64,000 nucleotides of DNA from contig JAPLDH010000033.1 of the NCBI GenBank assembly GCA_026391355.1, positions 25,254-89,253 of the forward strand. The letters are read 5' to 3'. Positions 44,571-53,667 of this stretch are shown here, piece by piece; the stretch's first letter is position 1, and every line of letters begins with the position of its first letter. Source of the stretch: Bacteroidota bacterium. GTDB lineage: Bacteria; Bacteroidota; Bacteroidia; Bacteroidales; FEN-979. The notes beneath the pieces were generated by a model that worked only from the letters and a program-made list of their open reading frames with translations, searched no databases and was not told where the DNA came from. The position numbers were made by a program, and so were the translations under genes.

Positions 44571-45731
44571 TTAATTACCAACTGTTTTTCTACATTGAAA
44601 ATCCGCAATACACGTTTGGTAGAATTCCAATGATTTTATTGTCATCAATTCCTTTGAAAAATTCTCTTTAACCCTCTTTCTACCAGAATTGCCAATGGTT
44701 TCTGCAAAATCAGTATTTTTCAAAATCCGGTCTATTGCTACTGCAATTTCTTCCGGCTCAGAAGGATTTATCAATAATCCATCAATCCCATCCTGAATCA
44801 GTTCAGAGCCACTCCCTAATTTTGTATATATAGTAGGACAACCACAAACCATTGATTCCAGAGGAGCGTGTGCAAAGGCTTCTGCATAAGAGGGAAAGAT
44901 GGCCAATGTACATCTTTCAAATTCTTCTATTAATATCTTTCTGTTAACATGTCCCTCGAAAACAATATTGTTCTTAAACTCTTCCGGAATTAAGTTCATT
45001 AACTTCTCTTTAACAGATACACCGGTTTCATCCATGGTATCCTTCCCAAAAATTTTAAGTACTATTTCAGGATTTTCCTTCAGCAACAATAAAACACCTT
45101 CAATCAACTCAAAAATTCCCTTTTTCTTATTCAAACTCCCTGAGAAGATGATTGTATTGGGATCACGGATAAGTTCATTTTCAATGACAGGAATTTCAAT
45201 GCTATTGTGAATTACCGCTAAATCCCCGGATAAGTTAAAAACCTGCTTTGTTATTTTGGCTGTGTAATGTGAAACTGCTATTAAATAATCAGCTCGTTGT
45301 ATTGATCTTTTTTCGAGTATTGAAGTCAGAAAATTAAGATGAGTTCCTAAGATTCTTGAAAAATAGGTATTAGATCCATTAGCCCGTATAATAACAGGAA
45401 TGGACAACTTAGGCCAGAAGGCAATCCAACCCCTGCTATCAGGTGCTTCTATAATCTCAATTTCACGTTTTTGAGACCATCTTTTAATCATCTTGTATTG
45501 ACTGATATATGGCAGGATCCAGCCAAATTTCCCTCGTTTTTCTCTCAAACGCCAAACCTGAACACCCAGATCATCTTCATAATCCGGGGCAGGATAATTC
45601 CAGGGGTAAACCCCAATAACCCTGACCTGATGCCCCAGAATAACCAATTCACGACTGATTATCCGAACCATCGACCCTATACCTCCATGGGGACCTTCAG
45701 GATATTCGGGGCATATAAAACAAATTTTCAT
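44571..45731 (-). CDS. Glycosyltransferase family 4
   Basis: 386 residues. CFICPEYPEGPHGGIGSMVRII at the N-terminus holds the donor-loop Gly residues of GT4 enzymes; IIEAPDSRGWIAF, IRANGSNTYFSR, IIFSGSLNKKKGIFELIEGV and FPSYAEAFAHAPLESMVCGCPTIYT with two Glu residues follow. It is last in the minus-strand cluster that begins with legB, 62 bases beyond the previous gene. It is AT-rich like the adjacent methyltransferase gene. The sugar is unknown. Confidence 0.88.
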   Translation of the reverse strand: MKICFICPEYPEGPHGGIGSMVRIISRELVILGHQVRVIGVYPWNYPAPDYEDDLGVQVWRLREKRGKFGWILPYISQYKMIKRWSQKREIEIIEAPDSRGWIAFWPKLSIPVIIRANGSNTYFSRILGTHLNFLTSILEKRSIQRADYLIAVSHYTAKITKQVFNLSGDLAVIHNSIEIPVIENELIRDPNTIIFSGSLNKKKGIFELIEGVLLLLKENPEIVLKIFGKDTMDETGVSVKEKLMNLIPEEFKNNIVFEGHVNRKILIEEFERCTLAIFPSYAEAFAHAPLESMVCGCPTIYTKLGSGSELIQDGIDGLLINPSEPEEIAVAIDRILKNTDFAETIGNSGRKRVKENFSKELMTIKSLEFYQTCIADFQCRKTVGN

Positions 45732-45793
45732 AAATGAGTATTAGGTGGATATGATTGACATTTGTGACATCCATGTAAATAAATAACATCAAA

Positions 45794-46873
45794 TCATTCG
45801 AAAAAGTTGTGCTCCTTCAGTATCCTGATAAACTTATCCTCCCTTTTCTCAACGGAAAAGTTCCCCAGAACATATTTTCTTGCTTTTTCCCCTGTATTAA
45901 GAACCAATGCCTGGTGAACAGCTTTTTCCAACTCCTCAACATTCCTCCTTAAAACAATGATCCCGGTATCCCCGATGGCATCCGGAATCCCGTTGACATT
46001 TGAACCTACCGGAATACATTCACACAACATTGCCTCACTCAGTGTATTGGGCATCCCTTCGGTTATCGATGCCTGGATAAATACCTTTGCCCTGTTATAG
46101 GCTTCAAACAGCACCTCATCCGGGCAGAAAGAGTAAATCACATGCAGGTTCTGTATATGGGAGAAAGGAAATTTCTCTTCGATCCAGGGTAAAAATTGTT
46201 TCCTGACTCCGATCATTTTGAATTCAAGGTGTGGATTCCGCTCTGCAAGCTGAATGAACAGATCAAATCCTTTATTGATAAAATCATAGACTGTGGTCAT
46301 GGTACCTACCGTCAAGACAAGCTTATCATTCTTCGGGATTGAGGAGTTCCTGTGGAACTTCACACTATCGATCCCATTCTCCAGTATTGAAATCGGTGTT
46401 TTCAGATCAGGAATATAAAATTTCATCCCATCTTTTTTCCCCGTAGGATCGTAGTAAAAATTCTCGTGAAGTACCAATGATTTATGGTTGGGAATAATAA
46501 GATCAGCATGTCGCAGCGCATATTTTACAAAAACGCTTCTTATTTTCTTATAATAGACTCCTTTTTTCAGTTCCGGGTAACAGATTGCTTCCTGGCCACC
46601 TGCTATGATCGCCACCTTTATGTTGATTAACCTGCCAAAAAAAACACATATTGCTGCATGGTAATCAGCAAACCAGGTGATGATCACTTTTGATTTTCCC
46701 GAATTTACCAGGATGAAAAACGCCATCGAAAACATACGCAAAACAAAATGATTGGCCCGGTGTTCCCGGCGAATCAGGAACGGCTTTACATCAAAGTACT
46801 TTTCAAGGATATGCTGGTCATTCATTATGAATGAGGAATTCGCGTGTTTGATATAAAGTAAGGTGGATTTCAT
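45794..46873 (-). CDS. Glycosyltransferase family 4-like
   Basis: 359 residues. N-terminal domain divergent, with KVIITWFADYHAAIC and IAIIAGGQEAICYPEL; the C-terminal domain is clear: LTVGTMTTVYDFINKGFDLFIQLAERNP, VIYSFCPDEVLFEAYNRAKVFIQASITEGMPNTLSEAMLCECIPVGS with the E-x7-E pattern. It starts five bases after the stop of the sugar epimerase. Normal base composition, unlike the next gene. Confidence 0.82.
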   Translation of the reverse strand: MKSTLLYIKHANSSFIMNDQHILEKYFDVKPFLIRREHRANHFVLRMFSMAFFILVNSGKSKVIITWFADYHAAICVFFGRLINIKVAIIAGGQEAICYPELKKGVYYKKIRSVFVKYALRHADLIIPNHKSLVLHENFYYDPTGKKDGMKFYIPDLKTPISILENGIDSVKFHRNSSIPKNDKLVLTVGTMTTVYDFINKGFDLFIQLAERNPHLEFKMIGVRKQFLPWIEEKFPFSHIQNLHVIYSFCPDEVLFEAYNRAKVFIQASITEGMPNTLSEAMLCECIPVGSNVNGIPDAIGDTGIIVLRRNVEELEKAVHQALVLNTGEKARKYVLGNFSVEKREDKFIRILKEHNFFE

Positions 46874-46877
46874 CGGA

Positions 46878-47744
46878 TCAGTTAGCTGGATTCATGAAAG
46901 AGTGAATACACTTTCCCAACCCCTCTGTCAATGTGGTGGAAGGTGTCCAGTTAAATGTTGCAGTGATCTTTGAAATGTCGGCATAAAGATCAAAAATTTC
47001 ATTTTGCCGTTCATTTTTCAGTGAACAATATTCCTTTCTAATCGATGTAATTTCAAGGACCATTCTGATGATCTCCTCCACACTGACTGAATAACCAGAA
47101 CCCAGGTTATAGATCCCTTTGGGTTTTTTCATCGAAAGTATCAATGCGTCGGTAAAATCGTCGATGTAAAGAAAATCTCTTTTGGGCCGCAGATCCATCA
47201 TTTCGATCCTGTTATACTCCTTACTTATTACCTTACTGATTATTTCAGGTATGAGGAAATGGGAAGGCTGCCCGGGTCCATAGATGTTAAACGGACGGAT
47301 AATCGTTCCCTGGATATGAAAGTTTTCCATGTAAAACTTACAAATTTCTTCACCGAGTATCTTGCTGTGATTGTATGGATTGAACACCTGAACAGGATGT
47401 TGTTCATCAATAGGGAAGTATGAAGGGTTTCCATATACGTATGAACTGATAAAGGTCAGCCCACATCCTGATTCCCTGCACAAATCCAGAACATTGACTG
47501 CTCCAAGGATATTGACCTTGTAAAATTCAAAAGGGTTTTTCCAGCTTTCGGGTACGAATGTTTTCCCTGCCAGATGGAAAATATAATCAATACCTTTAGC
47601 GCCAAGCCCTGACAAGGTCTGTTTATCACTGATATCACCGTCTTCCTGGTCTATACCAATAACCTGATAACCAATATCCGCTAATTTGGTGACCAATGCT
47701 TTCCCGACAAATCCCCGGGAACCCGTAACCAGAATCTGCGTCAT
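46878..47744 (-). CDS. NAD-dependent sugar epimerase/reductase (extended SDR)
   Basis: 288 residues. Rossmann motif ILVTGSRGFVGKAL, GIDQEDGDISD, catalytic Tyr-x3-Lys in NPYNHSKILGEE, then RPFNIYGPGQP and YIDDFTDALI. It resembles 4-reductases and 4,6-dehydratases that make 6-deoxy sugars such as GDP-rhamnose or GDP-deoxy-talose. Its gene overlaps the nucleotidyltransferase gene by 4 bases (ATGA), implying the two act in series on the same nucleotide sugar. The exact product is not known. Confidence 0.85.
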   Translation of the reverse strand: MTQILVTGSRGFVGKALVTKLADIGYQVIGIDQEDGDISDKQTLSGLGAKGIDYIFHLAGKTFVPESWKNPFEFYKVNILGAVNVLDLCRESGCGLTFISSYVYGNPSYFPIDEQHPVQVFNPYNHSKILGEEICKFYMENFHIQGTIIRPFNIYGPGQPSHFLIPEIISKVISKEYNRIEMMDLRPKRDFLYIDDFTDALILSMKKPKGIYNLGSGYSVSVEEIIRMVLEITSIRKEYCSLKNERQNEIFDLYADISKITATFNWTPSTTLTEGLGKCIHSFMNPAN

Positions 47745-48442
47745 AAGATGCTCATTAACAAATCGATATCTTCATTTGCCTTTTCATAATCATCAGGCCG
47801 TCCTATATCCAGCCAATAGCCATTAAAAGGAAACAGTGATATTCCTGTCTTGTTTTGCAGTAGTGTAACCATCAGATCGTCGAAACCAAATTGTTTTTTT
47901 TCGGGCACGACCTCAAGGATCTTCCGGTTCATGACATATACACCCATGCTGACTTCGAACTTATATTCGGGTTTTTCGATAAAAGCGACTGCATTTCCTG
48001 TCTCCTTGTCCGATTCAATCACACCGAAATCGATTTTTGTAGTACGCTGATAAGTTGATACCGTCAAAAGCGATTTATTTTTCAAGTGATGATCAAATAA
48101 AGCAGCAAAGTCAAGGTCTGTCAATAAGTCCCCGTTCATCACCAGAAAATCTTCCGGGAGACCTTCCAGAAGCTTTATCGGGCCGACGGTCCCAAGGGGT
48201 ATTTCTTCGATGGAATAGGTAATTTTCATCCCCATTCTACTGCCATCTCCTAAAAATGCCTTGATAATTTCCGCAAAATGGTTCAGGCAAATAAATACTT
48301 CATCTACCCCTGCCTTTTTCAATCGGTGCAGTAAAATTTCGAGGATGGCTTTTTCCCCAATGGGTACCAATGGTTTCGGGATCACCGTAGTATAAGGTTT
48401 CAACCTGGTACCCTTTCCCCCGGCCATAATGACTGCTATCAT
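47741..48442 (-). CDS. Sugar-phosphate nucleotidyltransferase
   Basis: 233 residues. Signature VIMAGGKGTRLKPYT at residues 4-18 with the catalytic Arg and Lys, VIPKPLVPIGEKAIL, FLVMNGDLLTDLDF as the metal-binding Asp and FIEKPEYKFEVSMGVYVMNRKILE. It joins a hexose 1-phosphate to an NTP, releasing pyrophosphate. The short form without a C-terminal beta-helix is like those encoded next to legB in surface glycan clusters. Base specificity (dTTP, GTP or CTP) cannot be read. It starts two bases after legB. Confidence 0.87.
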   Translation of the reverse strand: MIAVIMAGGKGTRLKPYTTVIPKPLVPIGEKAILEILLHRLKKAGVDEVFICLNHFAEIIKAFLGDGSRMGMKITYSIEEIPLGTVGPIKLLEGLPEDFLVMNGDLLTDLDFAALFDHHLKNKSLLTVSTYQRTTKIDFGVIESDKETGNAVAFIEKPEYKFEVSMGVYVMNRKILEVVPEKKQFGFDDLMVTLLQNKTGISLFPFNGYWLDIGRPDDYEKANEDIDLLMSIL

Positions 48443-48444
48443 AT

Positions 48445-49443
48445 TCAGATATTATAAAGGTCAGGTTTATAGAATCTCAGATTCCCCGGTTCCCTGAACC
48501 ATTCGATCGTTCTTTTCAGTCCCTCTTCCAATGATGTTTCCGGAGACCAGTTCAGCAACCGTTTTGCCTTTTTATTGTCAGCCAGCAAGCGTTCTACTTC
48601 GCTCTTTAATGGTCTTACCCGTTCTTTTGTGCTTGAAATTTTCACTTTTATACCGATTATTTCGGCAATCTTCATGGCCAGGTCACCAATTGCTATCTCG
48701 CGATTGGTTCCTAAATTTATGGTTTCCCCCAGAATATTATCTGATTCTCCTGCCCGGATAAACCCGGTTACAGTATCTTCAACATAGTTCAGATCCCGGG
48801 TCGGGGTCAGGGAACCAAGTTTTATTTTTGTATCGCCCCCAAGTATCTGGGTAATTATCGTGGGGATAATTGCTCTTGCTGATTGCCGTGGACCATATGT
48901 ATTAAACGGACGAATGATCACAACCGGTGTTCCGAATGAACGGAAAAATGTGCTTGCCAGAAAATCCGCTCCCGATTTTGTAGCCGCATAGGGTGACTGC
49001 GGATTGACAGGATGTTCTTCCGTTATCGGGACAAATTGGGCAGTTCCATAAATCTCACTGGTAGAGGTATGAATGATCCTTTCGACTCCTGAATCCCGTC
49101 CTGCCTGAAGGATATTCAATGTCCCGCGAATATTGGTGTCCAGATAGACATCCGGCGAATGATACGAGTAAGGGATACCGATTAGCGCTGCAAGGTGGAA
49201 TACAACATCGATCTCTTTCATGGCTGATTTAACACCATGGGGATCTCTGATATCACCACTGTAAACCTCAATGTTCTTTCTTAATGCATCCGGTAAAAAA
49301 TCCAGCCATCCCCAACGATTGAAGGAGTTATAATGAACAAATGCCCTGATCTTGCAATTCCTTTGCAACATCTCTTCCACCAGGTGACTACCAATAAAAC
49401 CACCGGCTCCCGTTATCAATACCCTTTTTCCGTTCCAGTTCAT
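48445..49443 (-). CDS. legB: NAD-dependent 4,6-dehydratase, LegB-like
   Basis: 332 residues from the ATG at 49443; the longer reading frame to 49488 adds 15 atypical residues. MNWNGKRVLITGAGGFIGSHLVEEML, the RAFVHYNSFNRWGWLD segment and STSEIYGTA...SPYAATKSGAD with catalytic Tyr and Lys match LegB, which dehydrates UDP-GlcNAc or a GDP equivalent in legionaminic acid and related pathways. It lacks the other leg genes in this window, so the end product may be a different deoxy-amino sugar. First gene of a five-gene minus-strand cluster. Confidence 0.82.
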   Translation of the reverse strand: MNWNGKRVLITGAGGFIGSHLVEEMLQRNCKIRAFVHYNSFNRWGWLDFLPDALRKNIEVYSGDIRDPHGVKSAMKEIDVVFHLAALIGIPYSYHSPDVYLDTNIRGTLNILQAGRDSGVERIIHTSTSEIYGTAQFVPITEEHPVNPQSPYAATKSGADFLASTFFRSFGTPVVIIRPFNTYGPRQSARAIIPTIITQILGGDTKIKLGSLTPTRDLNYVEDTVTGFIRAGESDNILGETINLGTNREIAIGDLAMKIAEIIGIKVKISSTKERVRPLKSEVERLLADNKKAKRLLNWSPETSLEEGLKRTIEWFREPGNLRFYKPDLYNI

Positions 49444-49531
49444 ATAAAGTTGATTAACACGCAAGCAATACAGATGAATTCCCCGCAAATTTAATAATAT
49501 AATGAAAAGTGAGGGGAGATAATATATTTCT

Positions 49532-49539
49532 CTACTTTT
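49532..49539 (+). promoter_or_regulatory. -7 element upstream of the histidine kinase gene
   Basis: TACTTTTG matches TAnnTTTG. It lies 31 bases before the ATG at 49571 and overlaps a TTG at 49538 that could otherwise be taken as the start, so the ATG is preferred. Confidence 0.5.
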
Positions 49540-49570
49540 GTCTGGAAAAGATGAGTTTCAATACAAAACC

Positions 49571-52009
49571 ATGGGTAAATTATATATAGCTAATAGACAT
49601 CTTGAAATTTCAGTTATTTTATTAGTATTATTGGTTTTTATAACGTTATTCTCAAATGGCCAAAATAGGGATAAATTTCCACAAGATTCAATTTCAGAAA
49701 AACTTCAGATTGATAAGCTTAATAACTTAAGTTATCTATTAATAGATTCATCTAAATCATTATCTTATAAATCGTTAGCATATAAGTTTGGAATAGATGC
49801 GCTGAATAGATCACAAAAAATAAATTATAAAAAAGGTGAGGTTCAAAGCAATATCAATCTTGGGCTTTTTTATACGATAACCTGCAATTACATCAAAGCT
49901 TATGAATGCTATTACTCTGCTTTAACAATTGCTAATAATTTTAATTTAGTCTCAGAACAACTTAACATTTATAAAAAGATTGGAAATTTATGCACAATTT
50001 TGAAACAAGTTGACAAGTCCAAATCATTTTTATTAAAATCACTTGCACTTTCGGAAGCTATCAAAGATACTTTTAACATATGTGATAATTTAATTTTTCT
50101 AGGGCAAAATGCAACCCAAATGGCAGATACTCAAACTTCCCTAAATTATTATTTTATTGCACAAAAATTAATTGAAAGATTCAACAACCCTATTTTAGAA
50201 TCTAAAGTAAATCGCGCCTTAGGTGATGTATATCTTTCAGTTAAGTCATATGAAAAAGCAACAAAGTACTATTTGAAAGTTATTACTACGAACAATAGAG
50301 TAGATATTAATTTTGGAAATAATACTGGTGCTGTTTATACTTTATTAGCGTATATCGCTCAAATTAATGGGAATTATGATACTGCATTACATTATAATAA
50401 AATGGCCTTAGAGTGGAGAAAAGATCATAAACAAGTTGATCAATACATAAGTTCCTTGTTAAATATTGGAAATTCATACCTTGATTTAAATCAATATGAT
50501 TCTACTCTTTATTATTTAAAATCGGGACTGGACTTAGCAATCCAGAACAAAATCTATCAGTTGATTGAATATGGATATCAAAATCTATACAAATTCTATC
50601 AGGTAAAACATGATTGGAAGAATGCAATTATTTGTTTTAAAAAATTCACTGAAGCAAAAGATAGCGTTCAAGCCGTTAATTATCGATACAATATCACTTT
50701 GTTTGAAACCAATCAGGCTCTTTCAGAAACAGAAAAAAAGAATGAGAATTTGAAAGTCGAAAATGATATTCAACGGTTGAATCTGAAGATTAAAACCATA
50801 CAGATCATTGTTCTCCTGGGTTTTGTTTTCCTCTCTTTAATCATTACCGTGCTGGTTTATCGATTATATATAAAGAATAAAAAGTCAAGGATCGCACTAA
50901 AATCGATCAATTCACAGTTGGATGCAGAAGTTGAAGACCGGAAAAAGATAGCAGAACAACTCAGGGAAAGTGAAAGTTTACACCGGTTCCTTACAGAACA
51001 CTCGATGGATTTAATATCACGAATGGATAATAGATTCCACTTCACATATGTGTCACCATCATGCCGGAATATATATGGGTTTGAACCTTCTGAGTTGCTG
51101 TCGGTCACTAACCAGGCAGAAATCATTCATCCTGATTTCCGGGATAGCCTTCTCAGGGAGTACAGTGAAATGATCCGTCGAAAAGAACCCGTTAAATTCA
51201 GATACCGGACCAAAGGCAAGGACGGTAATTATTTCTGGGTGGAGAGTCATGTAAATCCGATCTTTGATGAAATGACCGGAGAATTACTCGAATCTATTGC
51301 TGTAATAAGGGATATCACCGAACGGGTTGACCAGGAAGATGCGATCAGGGAAAATGCAAAGCAAAAAGAACTTCTAATCCGGGAGATTCACCACCGGTCA
51401 AAGAATAATATGGGAGTTCTGATCAGTATCATCAGCATGCAGAAAAACAAAACAAGGAATAAAGAGTTGCTGGATAACCTTACCGATCTTCAATCCCGTG
51501 TCAGAACCATGACCCTCGTCCACGACCAGCTTTACCGGTCCAGGAATATTGTCACCCTTTCATTTCGTGAGTATCTGGAGAACCTGACTTCTACCATTTC
51601 GATGGCTTTCAGTGGTGACAATATTGTCCTGCATACGGATATCCATGAAAGCTATTTTGATGTTGAGGTATCCCTGACGCTTGGATTAATACTCAATGAA
51701 CTGTTAACCAATGCATTTAAATATGCATTCCCTGATCATCAACAAGGAAACATTCGCATTGATTTTCATCCTTTACCTTCGAGGCAGAAAAAAGGTGAAT
51801 ACAAGGAAATGAAATGGATCCTGTCGGTGAAAGATGATGGTACCGGACTACCACCTGATTTTGACCTGGAAACCACTTCCTCACTGGGAATGCAGATCAT
51901 TACAACCCTGAGTGAACAGTTGCATGGGAAGATTAAGGCGGAAGGTAAGGATGGCACCCGGTTTTCGATCTACCTTCCGGAATTGACAAATCAGAAGGAA
52001 AAAGAATAA
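49571..52009 (+). CDS. TPR-PAS sensor histidine kinase (HisKA_2 type)
   Basis: 812 residues. An N-terminal hydrophobic segment (ISVILLVLLVFITLFSNGQ) acts as signal or anchor; about seven TPR-like repeats follow to residue 385, then a membrane helix (about 412-434), a short coiled coil, a PAS domain (about 465-590), the HisKA_2 H-box EIHHRSKNNMGV with phospho-acceptor His near 604, and a HATPase domain with NELLTNAFKYAF and DDGTGLPPDF. This is a periplasmic TPR sensor kinase. No response regulator is adjacent. Base composition changes near 50790: the TPR part is far more AT-rich than the kinase part. Confidence 0.9.
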   Translation: MGKLYIANRHLEISVILLVLLVFITLFSNGQNRDKFPQDSISEKLQIDKLNNLSYLLIDSSKSLSYKSLAYKFGIDALNRSQKINYKKGEVQSNINLGLFYTITCNYIKAYECYYSALTIANNFNLVSEQLNIYKKIGNLCTILKQVDKSKSFLLKSLALSEAIKDTFNICDNLIFLGQNATQMADTQTSLNYYFIAQKLIERFNNPILESKVNRALGDVYLSVKSYEKATKYYLKVITTNNRVDINFGNNTGAVYTLLAYIAQINGNYDTALHYNKMALEWRKDHKQVDQYISSLLNIGNSYLDLNQYDSTLYYLKSGLDLAIQNKIYQLIEYGYQNLYKFYQVKHDWKNAIICFKKFTEAKDSVQAVNYRYNITLFETNQALSETEKKNENLKVENDIQRLNLKIKTIQIIVLLGFVFLSLIITVLVYRLYIKNKKSRIALKSINSQLDAEVEDRKKIAEQLRESESLHRFLTEHSMDLISRMDNRFHFTYVSPSCRNIYGFEPSELLSVTNQAEIIHPDFRDSLLREYSEMIRRKEPVKFRYRTKGKDGNYFWVESHVNPIFDEMTGELLESIAVIRDITERVDQEDAIRENAKQKELLIREIHHRSKNNMGVLISIISMQKNKTRNKELLDNLTDLQSRVRTMTLVHDQLYRSRNIVTLSFREYLENLTSTISMAFSGDNIVLHTDIHESYFDVEVSLTLGLILNELLTNAFKYAFPDHQQGNIRIDFHPLPSRQKKGEYKEMKWILSVKDDGTGLPPDFDLETTSSLGMQIITTLSEQLHGKIKAEGKDGTRFSIYLPELTNQKEKE

Positions 52010-52025
52010 TAATAAAACCAATACC

Positions 52026-53006
52026 GTGTTACAGGAGAGAAATTTTTCTATTTCATTTATCGGGGCGGGAGCCATTGGGACAGCATTGGGAGATCTTCTG
52101 TCAGAAAAGATCAATTGCAGGGTTACTTTACATTCCATTGAGCAGGAGGTGGTTGATTCTATCAATCTCAATGGAATAAACAATAAATATTTCCCGATGA
52201 ATCATCTGCATCCTGGATTGAAAGCCACCACGGATGATCATGTTTTATCAGCATCTGACATCATTTTCCTGGCGATCCCATCGGGAATACTCATGGATTA
52301 TCTTGAAAGTTTGAAAGCATTCATTCATCCGGAGGCTATTCTCATCAACCTGGCAAAAGGATTTGGGTTTCAGAATAAAACCATCACTGAATGTCTCAAG
52401 GCGGATTTTCCAAATCCGGTTTGTTCATTAAAGGGACCTACTTTTGCCCGGGAGATCATTAACCGTTTACCCTCTGCTTTCACGTTGGGTTATTATGATC
52501 AGAAGCACCTGGATTTCATACACTCTGTCTTTGCGGGAACGACCATATATCTTGATTATTCCAAGGATATCAGGGGAGTTGAAATATTGAGTATCCTGAA
52601 AAATATATACGCCATTATAATCGGGATTGTTGACGCACATTTTAACTCTCCGAATCTTCGATCACTCATTCTTACACGGGCTTTCACTGAAATGAGAGAT
52701 ATTCTTCTGCATATGGGAGGAGAGGAGGAGACCATGTTCAGGTATTGCGGAATCGGTGATTTTACACATACGGCAATGAATGACCTGAGCCGGAACCGTA
52801 CACTGGGATTGCTGATCGGTAAAGGCTTCTTTACGGAACATGTTTCGCATGAACTTGTACTGGAAGGAAGAAGTGCAGTAACAATCATCTATGAGGAACT
52901 TAAAGAGGAGATCCTGCACAGAAACCGGTTCCCGCTCCTCGCTGAACTATATAAAGTGCTGAACAACAATTATCAGGTCACAAATTTTATAAGTGCCATC
53001 CTTTAA
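52026..53006 (+). CDS. gpsA: Glycerol-3-phosphate dehydrogenase [NAD(P)+]
   Basis: 326 residues with a GTG start, 16 bases after the kinase stop. N-terminal Rossmann motif ISFIGAGAIGTALGD, SDIIFLAIPSGIL, LAKGF and LKGPTFAREI, then the catalytic Lys in ILKNIYAIIIGI and the motif YCGIGDFTHTAMNDLSRNRTLG that marks GpsA. It makes sn-glycerol 3-phosphate for phospholipids. Compared with typical GpsA several loops differ, so a divergent paralogue is possible. Tandem GC-rich repeats follow directly. Confidence 0.82.
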   Translation: MLQERNFSISFIGAGAIGTALGDLLSEKINCRVTLHSIEQEVVDSINLNGINNKYFPMNHLHPGLKATTDDHVLSASDIIFLAIPSGILMDYLESLKAFIHPEAILINLAKGFGFQNKTITECLKADFPNPVCSLKGPTFAREIINRLPSAFTLGYYDQKHLDFIHSVFAGTTIYLDYSKDIRGVEILSILKNIYAIIIGIVDAHFNSPNLRSLILTRAFTEMRDILLHMGGEEETMFRYCGIGDFTHTAMNDLSRNRTLGLLIGKGFFTEHVSHELVLEGRSAVTIIYEELKEEILHRNRFPLLAELYKVLNNNYQVTNFISAIL

Positions 53007-53010
53007 AGCC

Positions 53011-53098
53011 CCTCCCCTTCGTGTGGCCCCACCTCTGACCCCTCCCCGTCGTATGGCCCCACCCCTGACCCCTCCCCTCAGTAGGGAGGGGTTGTGGG
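53011..53098 (+). repeat. GC-rich tandem repeat with a terminal hairpin
   Basis: Two direct copies of a 30-base unit (53011-53040, 53041-53070) differ at a few positions; a third begins the same way with CCTCCCCT but turns into its own complement, so that CCCCTCCC and GGGAGGGG form a hairpin (about 53069-53091) extended by CCAC/GTGG outside. It lies between gpsA and the tmRNA promoter and could stop gpsA transcription. A related palindrome stands inside the coding region at 58807-58830. Confidence 0.75.
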
Positions 53099-53138
53099 AA
53101 AGATTTTTAAATATTTAACTTCCCTTGGTTGTTTTTTG

Positions 53139-53146
53139 TACCTTTG
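53139..53146 (+). promoter_or_regulatory. -7 element of tmRNA
   Basis: TACCTTTG matches TAnnTTTG and ends 12 bases before the folded 5' end of tmRNA. No good -33 TTTG at the ideal spacing is seen. Confidence 0.55.
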
Positions 53147-53158
53147 TACGATCATTTC

Positions 53159-53528
53159 GGGGTTGTACGGATTTGACAGCAGGGAAGTGATTTTGTAAGC
53201 ATGCCGGGCGTTGTGAACAGGTCCCGCTAAAAACCAATTCTCACAGCCAATAAATGGCGACAATTATTCTTACAGACTGGCAGCTTAATTTTAGAAATTA
53301 AGTTCCGGTTGTCTCACGGAAAACCTTTCTCAACGGTGTTCCGGTTGAGGCATCGCAAAAGTTGGGATAGTTCCGGTAAAGTTCCGGTGCCGGGATAAAG
53401 ATTAAGGGACTACGGTATTAATAGGTCGGCTTTTGGCCGGTTAACACCCGACAATCAATCAAAAGATAAGCATGTAGAAATCAATTTTGCTGCCTGTTTG
53501 GACGAGGGTTCGACTCCCTCCAACTCCA
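53159..53528 (+). ncRNA. ssrA: Transfer-messenger RNA (tmRNA)
   Basis: About 370 bases. The 5' end GGGGTTGTACGGATTTGACA pairs with the 3' end CAACTCC to form the acceptor stem, and the 3' end carries the T-arm GAGGGTTCGACTCCCTC of a one-piece tmRNA. The tag reading frame lies at 53256-53288 and several pseudoknot-like inverted repeats follow. CCA is not encoded. tmRNA with SmpB rescues stalled ribosomes and marks the nascent chain for proteolysis. A terminator stem lies immediately downstream. Confidence 0.95.
53256..53288 (+). other. tmRNA tag peptide reading frame
   Basis: After the resume codon GGC the frame encodes GDNYSYRLAA and stops at TAA. The terminal LAA is the standard protease signal. 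With the alanine charged on tmRNA the tag would be A-GDNYSYRLAA, somewhat unlike the GENNYALAA type common in Bacteroidota. Confidence 0.85.
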
Positions 53529-53532
53529 CTTG

Positions 53533-53580
53533 AAATCTCCGGATATTCTGTTAAAAGAGGATAATCCGGAGATTTGTTTT
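53533..53580 (+). terminator. Intrinsic terminator of tmRNA
   Basis: A perfect 12-bp stem (53533-53544 with 53564-53575) with a 19-base loop, followed by GTTTTT. It begins five bases after the tmRNA 3' end. Confidence 0.88.
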
Positions 53581-53667
53581 TAGCCCTGGTAATTTTTATC
53601 TCCCATTTTAAATTTTCCTTATCAAATTTGAATATTAGTTTTAATTTTATAGGATTATTGTTTGAAA

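Noticed and set aside
53078..53263. A minus-strand small protein
   Set aside because: It overlaps the tmRNA promoter and 5' half; the RNA is certain.
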